Both the position numbers and the translations under genes were made by a program. The notes beneath the pieces were generated by a model. That model did no database searches and was not told the origin of the DNA. It worked only from the letters and a program-made list of their open reading frames with translations. This document shows, in pieces, positions 31,600 through 40,363 of a DNA stretch of 64,000 bases. The stretch's first letter is position 1. The number at the start of each line of letters is the position of its first letter. The stretch comes from Poriferisocius sp965200775 (GTDB taxonomy: Bacteria > Actinomycetota > Acidimicrobiia > Acidimicrobiales > Bin134). Where the stretch lies: positions 2,728,001 through 2,792,000 of the forward strand of contig OZ241383.1 in NCBI GenBank assembly GCA_965200775.1, read 5' to 3'.

Positions 31600-33909
31600 A
31601 TGTTTATGAAGAAGACATTGAAGGTGTGGCTAGCGCTGTTCGCAGTGCTTGCTCTTTTAGTTGCGGCTTGCGGCAACGACGACGACGGTCCGGCGGCGAC
31701 TGGTGACGGTCCGGCGGCCAGCGAGGAGCCGTCGGGTGGTGATGCGCCGGACGATGGCGACGCACCGGACGATGGTGATGCGCCGGACGATGGTGACGCA
31801 CCGGCTGCTCCGGATGAGCCGGCGGATGATATGTCCATGCCGGGTGAGGGTGTGAGTGTGACTCAGGCTCGAGCGAACTGGTCGACCGGTTACATGCAGG
31901 CGGCCATTTATCATCACCTGTTGGAGGAGTTGGGTTACGAGGTGAGCGAGCCTGCTGACCTTGAGCTAGCCCCGGCGAATGCTTATGTGGCTATGGCCGA
32001 GGGGGCTTTCGACTTCTGGGTGAACTCGTGGCTTCCGAACCATGATCCGTTCCTGGCGGGTGAGATGCCCGATGGTTCTTTGGTGAGTGAGCATGTGTCG
32101 GTTGTGGGCGAGGAGATGCTCGCCGGCGGTTTGGAAGGTCTGATGACCAACAAGTCGTTGGTTGAGGAGCACGGCATCACCACGTTCGATCAGATCGTGA
32201 ACGACGATGCTCTGTTTGAGTTGTACGAGTCGGCTGACCCGAATCCTGGTGATGGTGTTCTCCAGATCCTGGGTTGCATCGAGGGTTGGGGCTGCTATGT
32301 GGCTCTGGCTGAGACGATCGAGTTGGCCGGGTACGGCGACAAGGTGGAGCAGTTGGAGGTCGGTGGCTACGACGCGGTTATCGCCGAGGCGGTGGCACGG
32401 GCCGAGGACGGCACTCCGTTCATCGCTTACACGTGGACCCCGAGTGGGTACGTGACCCAGCTCATCCCTGGCGAAAACGTGATGTGGTTGGCGCACGAGG
32501 CCGACAAGGTTCACGACGGCTCCACGGAGAATCCAGGGTTCGCTGTGAGCGCTCCGGCTTCGCTGAGCACTGATGTGTGTACCAACGATCCGTGCTGGTT
32601 GTTCCGCAACTCCGCCGACATCAAGGTGACGGCCAACAACGACTTCCTCGTCGCCAATCCACCGGCGGCGAAGCTGTTCGAGTTGGTGCAGATCAGCGTC
32701 GTGGACGTGGCACTGCAAAACGTGCTCTACGACGGCGGTGAAAACTCCACCGACGACGTGAACAACCACGCTGCCGACTGGATCGCCGACAACCGTGACC
32801 TCGTCGACGGCTGGTTGGCCGAAGCAAGGGGCGCGACCCAGACGACTCTCCCGGATGCTCCGGCTGCACCGGCTGCTCCGGATGAGCCGGCGGATGATAT
32901 GTCCATGCCGGGTGAGGGTGTGAGTGTGACTCAGGCTCGAGCGAACTGGTCGACCGGTTACATGCAGGCGGCCATTTATCATCACCTGTTGGAGGAGTTG
33001 GGTTACGAGGTGAGCGAGCCTGCTGACCTTGAGCTAGCCCCGGCGAATGCTTATGTGGCTATGGCCGAGGGGGCTTTCGACTTCTGGGTGAACTCGTGGC
33101 TTCCGAACCATGATCCGTTCCTGGCGGGTGAGATGCCCGATGGTTCTTTGGTGAGTGAGCATGTGTCGGTTGTGGGCGAGGAGATGCTCGCCGGCGGTTT
33201 GGAAGGTCTGATGACCAACAAGTCGTTGGTTGAGGAGCACGGCATCACCACGTTCGATCAGATCGTGAACGACGATGCTCTGTTTGAGTTGTACGAGTCG
33301 GCTGACCCGAATCCTGGTGATGGTGTTCTCCAGATCCTGGGTTGCATCGAGGGTTGGGGCTGCTATGTGGCTCTGGCTGAGACGATCGAGTTGGCCGGGT
33401 ACGGCGACAAGGTGGAGCAGTTGGAGGTCGGTGGCTACGACGCGGTTATCGCCGAGGCGGTGGCACGGGCCGAGGACGGCACTCCGTTCATCGCTTACAC
33501 GTGGACCCCGAGTGGGTACGTGACCCAGCTCATCCCTGGCGAAAACGTGATGTGGTTGGCGCACGAGGCCGACAAGGTTCACGACGGCTCCACGGAGAAT
33601 CCAGGGTTCGCTGTGAGCGCTCCGGCTTCGCTGAGCACTGATGTGTGTACCAACGATCCGTGCTGGTTGTTCCGCAACTCCGCCGACATCAAGGTGACGG
33701 CCAACAACGACTTCCTCGTCGCCAATCCACCGGCGGCGAAGCTGTTCGAGTTGGTGCAGATCAGCGTCGTGGACGTGGCACTGCAAAACGTGATCTACGA
33801 CGGCGGTGAAAACTCCACCGACGACGTGAACAACCACGCTGCCGACTGGATCGCCGACAACCGTGACCTCGTAGACGGCTGGTTGGCCGAAGCAAGAGCC
33901 GCAGGCTGA
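31600..33909 (+). CDS. proX: Betaine-type substrate-binding lipoprotein with two nearly identical OpuAC domains
   Basis: 769 residues. The signal peptide ends LLVAACGN (lipobox). After an acidic linker with three DAPDDG repeats come two copies of an OpuAC/ProX domain (about 350 residues each), each with SVTQARANWSTGYMQAAIYH, FDFWVNSWLPNHDPF and CYVALAETIELAGYGD. The usual protein has one domain. ATG 31600 follows GAGGGG. With the upstream ATPase and permease this forms a complete ABC importer, and the two domains could serve a dimeric permease, as two domains per complex do in OpuA (inference). The repeat makes the gene unstable and hard to assemble. Confidence 0.93.
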   Translation: MFMKKTLKVWLALFAVLALLVAACGNDDDGPAATGDGPAASEEPSGGDAPDDGDAPDDGDAPDDGDAPAAPDEPADDMSMPGEGVSVTQARANWSTGYMQAAIYHHLLEELGYEVSEPADLELAPANAYVAMAEGAFDFWVNSWLPNHDPFLAGEMPDGSLVSEHVSVVGEEMLAGGLEGLMTNKSLVEEHGITTFDQIVNDDALFELYESADPNPGDGVLQILGCIEGWGCYVALAETIELAGYGDKVEQLEVGGYDAVIAEAVARAEDGTPFIAYTWTPSGYVTQLIPGENVMWLAHEADKVHDGSTENPGFAVSAPASLSTDVCTNDPCWLFRNSADIKVTANNDFLVANPPAAKLFELVQISVVDVALQNVLYDGGENSTDDVNNHAADWIADNRDLVDGWLAEARGATQTTLPDAPAAPAAPDEPADDMSMPGEGVSVTQARANWSTGYMQAAIYHHLLEELGYEVSEPADLELAPANAYVAMAEGAFDFWVNSWLPNHDPFLAGEMPDGSLVSEHVSVVGEEMLAGGLEGLMTNKSLVEEHGITTFDQIVNDDALFELYESADPNPGDGVLQILGCIEGWGCYVALAETIELAGYGDKVEQLEVGGYDAVIAEAVARAEDGTPFIAYTWTPSGYVTQLIPGENVMWLAHEADKVHDGSTENPGFAVSAPASLSTDVCTNDPCWLFRNSADIKVTANNDFLVANPPAAKLFELVQISVVDVALQNVIYDGGENSTDDVNNHAADWIADNRDLVDGWLAEARAAG
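31741..31794 (+). repeat. Three 18-bp tandem repeats in the proX linker
   Basis: Three consecutive 18-base units, GATGCGCCGGACGATGGC and close variants, code for DAPDDG three times in the acidic linker just after the lipidated N-terminus. Variation is confined to synonymous sites. Confidence 0.9.
31801..33896 (+). repeat. Two direct copies of a 1.03-kb segment, offset 1068 bp
   Basis: 31801-32828 and 32869-33896 are the same sequence. I found only two differences: C to A at 32725/33793 (Leu to Ile) and C to A at 32805/33873 (silent). The offset of 1068 bp is 356 codons, so the frame is kept. Such identity points to a very recent duplication or continuing gene conversion. An assembler could also have mis-set the copy number. 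Confidence 0.95.
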
Positions 33910-33960
33910 CATCCAGAAACGCCATAACGGGTCCTAGGGCCTGAAGGCACAAGACCGGAA

Positions 33961-33988
33961 GAGGGGCGGGGCTTTGACCCCGCCCCTC
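33961..33988 (+). terminator. Strong GC hairpin after proX
   Basis: GAGGGGCGGGG (33961-33971) and CCCCGCCCCTC (33978-33988) form a perfect 11-bp stem with a 6-base loop, 51 bp after the proX stop. There is no T-run, as in many actinobacterial terminators. It closes the proVWX-like operon. Confidence 0.8.
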
Positions 33989-34019
33989 ACCGCGTGTCAC
34001 AGATGGCACGCCTGAACCT

Positions 34020-35423
34020 GTGGCGGGAGAGGGAGGCGCCTACGGTTGGGTTGTGCTGGCGCGTCACTGGGCCGTGTTCTGGGTGTGCATGGGAGCGGTG
34101 TTCCTGGTCACCCTTGACGCCACCCTTCAGCCTCTGGCCCTCGAGAGCATCAGGAGGAGCTTCGATGCCGGCCGCCCGTCGGCAGCCTGGGTTCTGAGCG
34201 CTTATTCCATCTCGCTGGCAACGTTTGTGGTGGCGGCGGGGCGCATCGCCGACCGGTCGGGTCGTCGTCGGGCCTTTCTCCTCGGCCTGGCTTTGTTCAT
34301 CCTGGGCGGATTCGGGGGTTGGCTGGCCCCGGAGTTGTGGGTCTTGGTGTTGTGTCGGGCGGTTCAGGGGGCCGGCTGTGCGTTTGTGATGCCGGCGTCC
34401 CTCGGCCTGATCCTTGCCGTGTGGCCCGAACACGACCACACTCGGGCCATCACCGCCTGGACCGCGGTCGGCGGGGTGGCCGGGGCACTGGCTCCATCGC
34501 TGGGCGGGCTCCTGGTTGATCTGTGGGGTTGGAGGTCGGCCTACCTGCTGAGCGTGATCATCGGAACCCCCGCCCTGCTTGCCGCTCGAGCCTCTCTGGC
34601 CGACACCGAACGAAAGCTCGTCTCCCGGGCCCCCGATTTTGTCGGCGCTCTCATGGTGGCCGCCAGCCTCGGAATGCTCACCCTCAGCCTGGTGCAGGGT
34701 CGAACATGGGGTTGGGCCGACCGCCGCATCATCGTGGCGTTCGCTTTGGCTGCCGTACTTGTACCGCTGATCCGGCGCCGCATCCTGACCCACCCGGCTC
34801 CCATCATCGAACCCCGGCTGCTCACGCTTCGGACCTACCGGCGGGCCCTGTTCATCGCCGTCGCCATCCCCAGTTTCCTGTTCCCCTACTTCGTCATGAT
34901 GATTCAGTACCTGGAGCAGGTTTGGGACTACCGGCCGGTGAAAGCGGGCCTGGCCCTGCTCCCATTCCCGATTGCAGCTTCGCTGGCCAGCGTGCTGGCC
35001 GGACACCTCAGCCGTCGTTTTGACGAGCGCACCATCACCTTGGCCGCCATGATGACCACCACCGTTGCCGTGGTTTGGCTGCGGCTGGTGCCCAGCACCG
35101 AACCGGCCTACTGGGTGGGCTTTTTCGTTCCCATCGTGCTCGGCGGCGTGGGTGGATGGGGGATGGGCCTGCCCATGATCAACGCCATCGGGGCCCGAGA
35201 CCTCGATGACGACACCTACAGCCTCGGCATGGGGGTGCTGTCCACCGCTCGACAGGTGGGATCCTTGACCGGGCTCGCCGTGGCGTTCGGATTGCTGGGC
35301 AACGTATCCGACGCCGGCCTGGCCGACCGCTTCCAGCAGATCTGGACGGTGCTGGTGGTGCTGTCGGTGTTGGGGGTGGCCGCCGCCTGGTCCCTTCCCC
35401 GCCGCGCCGTTTCCCGGTCGTAA
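34020..35423 (+). CDS. MFS transporter, DHA2-type drug exporter
   Basis: About 467 residues with roughly 14 hydrophobic segments. Family motifs: LDATLQPLALESIRRSF (the position of the DHA2 motif D1), AAGRIADRSGRRRAFLLG (motif A), and the membrane motif C region VGGVAGALAPSLGGLLVD. It would export small molecules by proton antiport. The start is uncertain: GTG 34020 or GTG 34053; neither has a good ribosome site. It stands alone between a terminator and the DUF4389 gene. Confidence 0.9.
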   Translation: MAGEGGAYGWVVLARHWAVFWVCMGAVFLVTLDATLQPLALESIRRSFDAGRPSAAWVLSAYSISLATFVVAAGRIADRSGRRRAFLLGLALFILGGFGGWLAPELWVLVLCRAVQGAGCAFVMPASLGLILAVWPEHDHTRAITAWTAVGGVAGALAPSLGGLLVDLWGWRSAYLLSVIIGTPALLAARASLADTERKLVSRAPDFVGALMVAASLGMLTLSLVQGRTWGWADRRIIVAFALAAVLVPLIRRRILTHPAPIIEPRLLTLRTYRRALFIAVAIPSFLFPYFVMMIQYLEQVWDYRPVKAGLALLPFPIAASLASVLAGHLSRRFDERTITLAAMMTTTVAVVWLRLVPSTEPAYWVGFFVPIVLGGVGGWGMGLPMINAIGARDLDDDTYSLGMGVLSTARQVGSLTGLAVAFGLLGNVSDAGLADRFQQIWTVLVVLSVLGVAAAWSLPRRAVSRS

Positions 35424-35441
35424 GCGCCTGTTTCGAAGCAC

Positions 35442-35471
35442 CTGACATCATGGTCGGTATCATGTAGTCAG
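35442..35471. promoter_or_regulatory. Imperfect palindrome upstream of the DUF4389 gene
   Basis: CTGAC-AT-CATG and CATG-TA-GTCAG form inverted arms around an 8-base centre, 23 bp before the start codon. It could be an operator for the DUF4389 gene or a short terminator for the MFS gene. Confidence 0.4.
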
Positions 35472-35494
35472 CCAACGGCACACAGGAGGTCACC

Positions 35495-36079
35495 ATGGAT
35501 TACCCGGCGACATTTGAGTTCACCCGCGACGAGAAAATCTCCCGATGGAGGGTGATCGGCAACTGGATATTGGCAATTCCGCATTTCATTGTCCTGTACG
35601 TCTTGGGGACATTCAGCTCGGTGTTGGATGTCTTTTCCTGGTTTGCCATCGTGTTCACCGGGAGACTCCCCAAGGGTATTGCCGACGCCAACTGCATGTT
35701 GATCCGCTATGGAGCCCGGGTTACCACCTATGTGGATCTAATGCGATCGGCCTACCCCCCGATGGACTTCACTGCCTCTGCGGAGGACAACGGTGCAGAC
35801 CCGGCCGTGGTCGTGAACTTCTCTCCCAAACTTGAGGACCGCAATCGGCTGAGCGTGTTCTTCCGATTCATCCCGCTCATTGTCGTGGCTGTGGTGGCGA
35901 TTTTCTGGTACTTCTTGAGTTTCTTTGTCTGGATTTTGGGGTTCTTTGCTGTGCTGATCACCGGCCGCTGGCCTGAAGGGCCAGCCAACTTCATGATTGG
36001 GGTTAACCGCTTCGGCGTTCGTACCTCGGCCTATGGAGCCCTGCTCACCGACGAGTTCCCGCCGTTGGGTTTGCGCTGA
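35495..36079 (+). CDS. DUF4389 membrane protein
   Basis: 194 residues. Two similar halves each contain a hydrophobic region and a conserved tail: IGNWILAIPHFIVLYVLG with VFTGRLPKGIADANCMLIRY, then RFIPLIVVAVVAIFWYF with VLITGRWPEGPANFMIGVNR. This internal duplication is typical of DUF4389 proteins, whose role is unknown. AGGAGG lies just before the ATG. It is a separate transcription unit with a palindrome upstream and a GC hairpin downstream. Confidence 0.88.
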   Translation: MDYPATFEFTRDEKISRWRVIGNWILAIPHFIVLYVLGTFSSVLDVFSWFAIVFTGRLPKGIADANCMLIRYGARVTTYVDLMRSAYPPMDFTASAEDNGADPAVVVNFSPKLEDRNRLSVFFRFIPLIVVAVVAIFWYFLSFFVWILGFFAVLITGRWPEGPANFMIGVNRFGVRTSAYGALLTDEFPPLGLR

Positions 36080-36109
36080 CCGGCGAACAGGACCGGGCCA
36101 CGCCCTAGA

Positions 36110-36125
36110 ACCCCCCGACCGGGGG
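36110..36125 (+). terminator. C6/G6 hairpin between DUF4389 and the amidohydrolase
   Basis: CCCCCCGACCGGGGGG can form a 6-bp all-GC stem with a 4-base loop. It lies 31 bp after the DUF4389 stop and 17 bp before the next GTG. Terminator or leader hairpin; no T-run follows. Confidence 0.4.
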
Positions 36126-36141
36126 GAAGTACGGTGTCGGG

Positions 36142-37269
36142 GTGAGCGAATACCAGTTGGTGTCGGCCGATTCTCATGTCAACGAGCCGCCCGATCTATG
36201 GACCAGCCGCCTGCCGTCGCGCTACCGGGACCGTGCCCCACGCATGGAGAGCCTTGAGCAGGGTGACGCCTGGGTTCTGGAGGGGGCCCACGATCCCATC
36301 AACTTCGGGGGCAACTGCTCGGCCGGCCTGCCCGCTGAGCAACGGTCGGGCTGGGTCCGTTGGGAGGACGTTCGAGCCGGAGGCTTCGACCCTGCCGCCC
36401 GCCTTGTCGAGCAGGACCAGGACGGGGTGGGTCTGGAGGTGCTGTACCCAACTCCCCGCATAGGCAACCAATTGGTTTGGCACCGCGACGACGCCGACTT
36501 CCACGTCGCTTGCATTCGGGCCTACAACGACTGGCTGGCCGAGTTCTGTAGTTACGACTCCGACCGGTTTTGGGGGGTGGCCATTCTTCCCAATGTCGGG
36601 ACCCGCACTGCCATCGACGAGCTGCACCGGGTCGCGGCCTTGGGAGGGATCAGGGGGGTGATGCTCGGGCGGTGGCCCAGCGGCGACGAGGTGCTGGCTG
36701 CCGATGACGATCCGGTGTTCGCCGCAGCGGCCGAAGCCGGGTTGCCCCTGTCGATCCATGTGGGGTTCGCGACCCACGCCCAGGGCGACGTGACCAAGAT
36801 GAAGCTCACCGGCTCGATGCGCTTTTTCGACATGCCGGTGCGCATCACCCAGATGATTGAAGCCGGGGTGTTCGACCGCCATCCCGACCTTCAGTTCCTG
36901 GCCGTGGAAACCGATAGCTCCTGGTTCCCATATTTCCGGGAGCAGATGGACGATCGCTTCCGGCGGGCCAACCCGGCCACCCGGCCCCCCATCCAGAGAT
37001 CGCCGGGCGACTACTTCGAGACCAACATCGCCTCCACCTTCATCACCGACCGCTACGGCGTCGTCAACCGCCACCACATCGGGGTCACCCAGATGATGTG
37101 GTCGAGCGACTTTCCCCACGGAGGATCGGACTGGCCCCACTCGTTGGACACCATCAACGACCATTTCGCGGGGGTGCCCGACTCGGAGCGGTACGCCATC
37201 CTCGCCGGTAACGCCCTTCGCATCTATGGGCACCCCTCCAGCACCAACGCGATAGGAGAAAGCCCATGA
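36142..37269 (+). CDS. Amidohydrolase family 2 (metal-dependent hydrolase)
   Basis: 375 residues of the amidohydrolase-2 / ACMSD-like superfamily. The N-terminal metal motif is SADSHVNEPPDLW (the second His of DxHxH is Asn), HVGFATHAQGD carries the middle histidine, and QMMWSSDFPHGGSDWPHS carries the C-terminal aspartate. Such enzymes are often decarboxylases or hydrolases in aromatic or steroid catabolism; the substrate is unknown. Starts at GTG 36142. It overlaps the CoA-transferase gene by ATGA. Confidence 0.88.
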   Translation: MSEYQLVSADSHVNEPPDLWTSRLPSRYRDRAPRMESLEQGDAWVLEGAHDPINFGGNCSAGLPAEQRSGWVRWEDVRAGGFDPAARLVEQDQDGVGLEVLYPTPRIGNQLVWHRDDADFHVACIRAYNDWLAEFCSYDSDRFWGVAILPNVGTRTAIDELHRVAALGGIRGVMLGRWPSGDEVLAADDDPVFAAAAEAGLPLSIHVGFATHAQGDVTKMKLTGSMRFFDMPVRITQMIEAGVFDRHPDLQFLAVETDSSWFPYFREQMDDRFRRANPATRPPIQRSPGDYFETNIASTFITDRYGVVNRHHIGVTQMMWSSDFPHGGSDWPHSLDTINDHFAGVPDSERYAILAGNALRIYGHPSSTNAIGESP

Positions 37270-38504
37270 GAACCGGTGACGTGACCGCTCCCGAGTTTGC
37301 GGCCAACGGCAAACCCCTCGACGGCATTCGCATTCTCGCCATCGAACAGATGCAGTCGCTACCCTACGCCACCCAGCTCATGGCCCGCATGGGAGCCGAT
37401 GTGGTCAAGATCGAGCATCCGGTGAGAGGCGATCTGGGTCGGGGCTCGACGCCGGGCATAACCGACCCCGAGGGTCGGTCGGTGGGGGGCACCTACCTGC
37501 GCAACAACCTCAACAAGCGCTCGGTGGGCATGGACCTGAAGAACCCTGCCGCAGCTCGGCTCATTGGCGAGATGATTCCCAACTTCGACGTGCTCGCCGA
37601 GAACCTGAAGCCCGGCACGCTGGCCAAGATCGGACTGGGTTACGAGGACCTGGCGTCGCTGCACCCCGGCCTCATCTACCTCTCGGTGTCGGGGTTCGGG
37701 AACCTGGGCCAGTCTCCCTACGGCCATTGGCCGGCCTACGCTCCCATTGCCGAGGCCATGGGAGGCCTCTACGCCATCAATCGGGCCGATGGTGAGAACG
37801 TGAAGGTGTCACCGGTGGGAGCGCTGGGCGACACCGGGTCGGGCCTGTACGGCGTAATCGGGGTGCTCATGGCCCTGCGCCAGCGGGAGCGCCACGGCCA
37901 GGGCCAGCACGTGGACATCTCGATGTTCGATTCCATGGTGGCGTTTGGCGACATGGTTCCCAACTACTGGTCGCTGGGCCAGGACCCTCGGACCCCCACC
38001 GCCATCATCAACGACGGGTTCCCCATCGACTCCGGCGAGTTGGTGATGCAGGTGGGCCGTGAGCACCAGTTCGAGCGCCTGTGCCGTCTCATCGGGCGTC
38101 CCGAGTGGCTCGACGATGAGCGGTTCGCCACTCGTGATGGGTGGCGGGACAACCTTGATGAGATCCGGGCCGCGGTGCGAGCGTGGGCCGGCAATCGCAC
38201 CCCGGTGGAAGCGGCCAACGATCTGGCCGCTGCCGGGCTGGCCGCTGCCCCGGTGTTCGAGGCCGCCGATGTGATCGACGATCCTCATGTGGCCGCTCGC
38301 CACATGCTGGTGGAGATCCCCCGTCCCGACGCCGTAGCGCCGGTGCTCACAGCGGGCAACCCGGTGAAGTTGTCAGCGGTGAGCGAAGGACCCGACACCC
38401 GCCCACCGTGGTTGGGCGAGCACACCGACGAGGTGCTGACTGCCGAGCTGGGGTTGAGCGAAGCTGACCTGGCCGGGCTTCGAGCCGACGGCGTCATCGG
38501 GTAA
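37266..38504 (+). CDS. CoA-transferase family III (CaiB/BaiF)
   Basis: 412 residues. LDGIRILAIEQMQSLPYATQ begins the family domain; MGADVVKIEHPVRGDLGR and YGVIGVLMALRQRERHGQGQHVDISMFDSM are diagnostic, the last containing the catalytic aspartate. These enzymes move CoA between carboxylic acids, or act as racemases on acyl-CoAs. The overlap with the amidohydrolase and SDR genes suggests one catabolic pathway in which an acid is activated as a CoA ester and oxidised (inference). Confidence 0.92.
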   Translation: MRTGDVTAPEFAANGKPLDGIRILAIEQMQSLPYATQLMARMGADVVKIEHPVRGDLGRGSTPGITDPEGRSVGGTYLRNNLNKRSVGMDLKNPAAARLIGEMIPNFDVLAENLKPGTLAKIGLGYEDLASLHPGLIYLSVSGFGNLGQSPYGHWPAYAPIAEAMGGLYAINRADGENVKVSPVGALGDTGSGLYGVIGVLMALRQRERHGQGQHVDISMFDSMVAFGDMVPNYWSLGQDPRTPTAIINDGFPIDSGELVMQVGREHQFERLCRLIGRPEWLDDERFATRDGWRDNLDEIRAAVRAWAGNRTPVEAANDLAAAGLAAAPVFEAADVIDDPHVAARHMLVEIPRPDAVAPVLTAGNPVKLSAVSEGPDTRPPWLGEHTDEVLTAELGLSEADLAGLRADGVIG

Positions 38505-39424
38505 TGGCCGAGCCGCCGCTCCGTTTCGACGGCTGCACCGCCATCGTGACCGGAGCCGGTCAGGGACTCGGCCGGGCCTACGCCTGCTTGCTGGCAGAGC
38601 GGGGAGCGCAGGTGGTTGTCAACGACATCATTCCCGACGCCGCCGACGCCGTTGCGGAGGAGCTGAGGGCCATCGGGGGAGCAGCGGTGTCCGACCACCA
38701 CAGCGTGGCCACCCCGGATGGGGGAGTGGCCTTGGCTGAGCGAGCACGAGAAGCGTTCGGCCCGATTCATGTCGTCATCAACAACGCCGGAGTGGCCCGG
38801 GCCGCCGAGTTCGAGGATCTCGGCCCGGAGACCGGCCCGACGCTGTTCGACGAGATGATCGCCGTCCACCTGAAGGGACCGTGCCATGTGCTTTGGCCCC
38901 TGTGGCCGGCGATGCTGGAGCAGGGCTACGGCCGGGTGGTGAACGTATCGTCGGGCGCGGTGTGGGGACTGCGGGGCCAATCGGCCTACTCGGCGTGCAA
39001 GGCCGGGGTGATGGGGCTCACCCGCGCCCTGGCCCGCGAAGGCCGCCGTCACGGGGTGCAGGTGAACTGCGTGTTGCCCTGGGCGGTGACCGCCGTAAGC
39101 CCCGACCGTTCAGGCGACGAGTTCGGCTCCGTGATCGATGCCCACATACGTCCCAAGAAGGTGGCCCCCGCGGTGGTATGGCTTGCTCACGAGAGCTGCC
39201 CGTCCACCGGGGAGTCCTTCACCGTGGACGGCGGCCGAATGGCCCGGTTGGGCTGGGTGGCAGCCGGTGGCTACACCGACCTGGAGCCAACCCCGGAGTC
39301 GTTCCGTGAGAACTGGGAGGCGGTTATGGACCTCAGCGACTTCACCGTTCCCACCTCCACCAACGACCACATGCGCAGAACGGTGATGCCTCACTTCACA
39401 TCCGAAGCAGACAGCCACCTCTAG
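38504..39424 (+). CDS. Short-chain dehydrogenase/reductase
   Basis: 306 residues. The NAD(P) motif TGAGQGLGRAYACLLAERGA, the NNAGVARA motif and the catalytic Ser...Tyr-xxx-Lys set (VNVSSGAVWG; SAYSACKAG) are present. It resembles the 3-hydroxyacyl-CoA dehydrogenase domain of peroxisomal-type multifunctional enzymes. The ATG overlaps the preceding TAA, so it is the third gene of the catabolic operon. A tRNA-Pro gene follows on the opposite strand. Confidence 0.92.
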   Translation: MAEPPLRFDGCTAIVTGAGQGLGRAYACLLAERGAQVVVNDIIPDAADAVAEELRAIGGAAVSDHHSVATPDGGVALAERAREAFGPIHVVINNAGVARAAEFEDLGPETGPTLFDEMIAVHLKGPCHVLWPLWPAMLEQGYGRVVNVSSGAVWGLRGQSAYSACKAGVMGLTRALAREGRRHGVQVNCVLPWAVTAVSPDRSGDEFGSVIDAHIRPKKVAPAVVWLAHESCPSTGESFTVDGGRMARLGWVAAGGYTDLEPTPESFRENWEAVMDLSDFTVPTSTNDHMRRTVMPHFTSEADSHL

Positions 39425-39433
39425 ATCAACAAA

Positions 39434-39510
<77 letters not shown>

Positions 39511-39531
39511 TGGATTGTTCAATATATCCGC

Positions 39532-39897
39532 TCAGTTGGAGATGGCCTGCACCGCTTTCTGCAGCCTCACCGGGTCGAGCGGTTTCACCAGCCAGCCGTC
39601 GGACTGGGACTGCTTGGCCAGGTAGATGTCGGCCTCCCGGTCGAGCAGCATCAACACTCGGGTTTGCGGGGCTCGCCCCATCTCGGCTTCGAACCGCAGG
39701 TCGAGGCAAGTGGCCATGCCCCCCATGTTGCCGATCTGAAGGTCGCAGATCACCACGTCAGGATGATGGTCCTGTACAGCAGCCAGCACGTCTTCTCCCG
39801 CCCTCACCCTGCTGATTGCGGTCACTTCACACCCGAGGGCGGCGTCCACGGTGTGGAACACGGAGTCGCTGTCGGTGGCCAGGAGCACGTGGGTCAC
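39532..39897 (-). CDS. Single-domain response regulator (receiver protein)
   Basis: 121 residues forming only a receiver domain. The phospho-acceptor aspartate is in PDVVICDLQIGNMGG and the conserved lysine in DGWLVKPLDP; an acidic residue occurs in LLATDSDS. No output domain is present. I chose the GTG at 39897; the 62-codon upstream extension is antisense to the STAS gene promoter and start. It is divergent from the STAS gene. The two may belong to one signalling route, but no kinase is nearby. Confidence 0.8.
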   Translation of the reverse strand: MTHVLLATDSDSVFHTVDAALGCEVTAISRVRAGEDVLAAVQDHHPDVVICDLQIGNMGGMATCLDLRFEAEMGRAPQTRVLMLLDREADIYLAKQSQSDGWLVKPLDPVRLQKAVQAISN

Positions 39898-39999
39898 GAG
39901 CCGATGGTATCGAAACCGGCATCTCGTTACCGATGCGAAGTGAGGGGTGGCATCGGGGTGGTCTTGCGTTAGCATCGGGGCGGTCGCAGGGGAGGCACT

Positions 40000-40356
40000 G
40001 TGCTGGAGATCGAAGTCGAGAATCTTGAGACCCATACGGTGCTTCGTCCCCGCGGCGAGATAGACGCCTACACCGTGGCCCAATTCCGGGAGCGCATAGG
40101 CGACTTGGCCCTAGAGCCCCGGCTGCTCATCGATCTGGGCGGGGTCCCGTTCATGGACTCTGCCGGTTTGGGGGCGCTCATCGGCGGGATCCGCCGGATC
40201 CGCGATTCCGATGGAGAGGTTGTAGTGGCCTGTGGGGAGGGTGCTCTGGCCCGACTGCTGCACACCACTGGCTTTGACCGGATCGTTCCCGTGGCCGAGA
40301 CCCCCGACGAAGCGTTGACCGCCCTGCTTGAACCTGGCTCTCCCGAGGTTCTCTGA
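40000..40356 (+). CDS. STAS-domain anti-sigma factor antagonist
   Basis: 118 residues. ETHTVLRPRGEIDAYTVAQF begins a STAS domain and PFMDSAGLGALIGGIRRI carries the conserved phosphorylatable serine of SpoIIAA/RsbV proteins. Such proteins bind anti-sigma kinases. GTG 40000 is preceded by GGGGAGG. No partner kinase is in the window. The NfeD gene starts eight bases after its stop. Confidence 0.88.
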   Translation: MLEIEVENLETHTVLRPRGEIDAYTVAQFRERIGDLALEPRLLIDLGGVPFMDSAGLGALIGGIRRIRDSDGEVVVACGEGALARLLHTTGFDRIVPVAETPDEALTALLEPGSPEVL

Positions 40357-40363
40357 CCCGACG

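Noticed and set aside
31741..31794. CRISPR-like short repeats
   Set aside because: Three 18-bp coding repeats in a linker with no spacers; no CRISPR array is present in the window.
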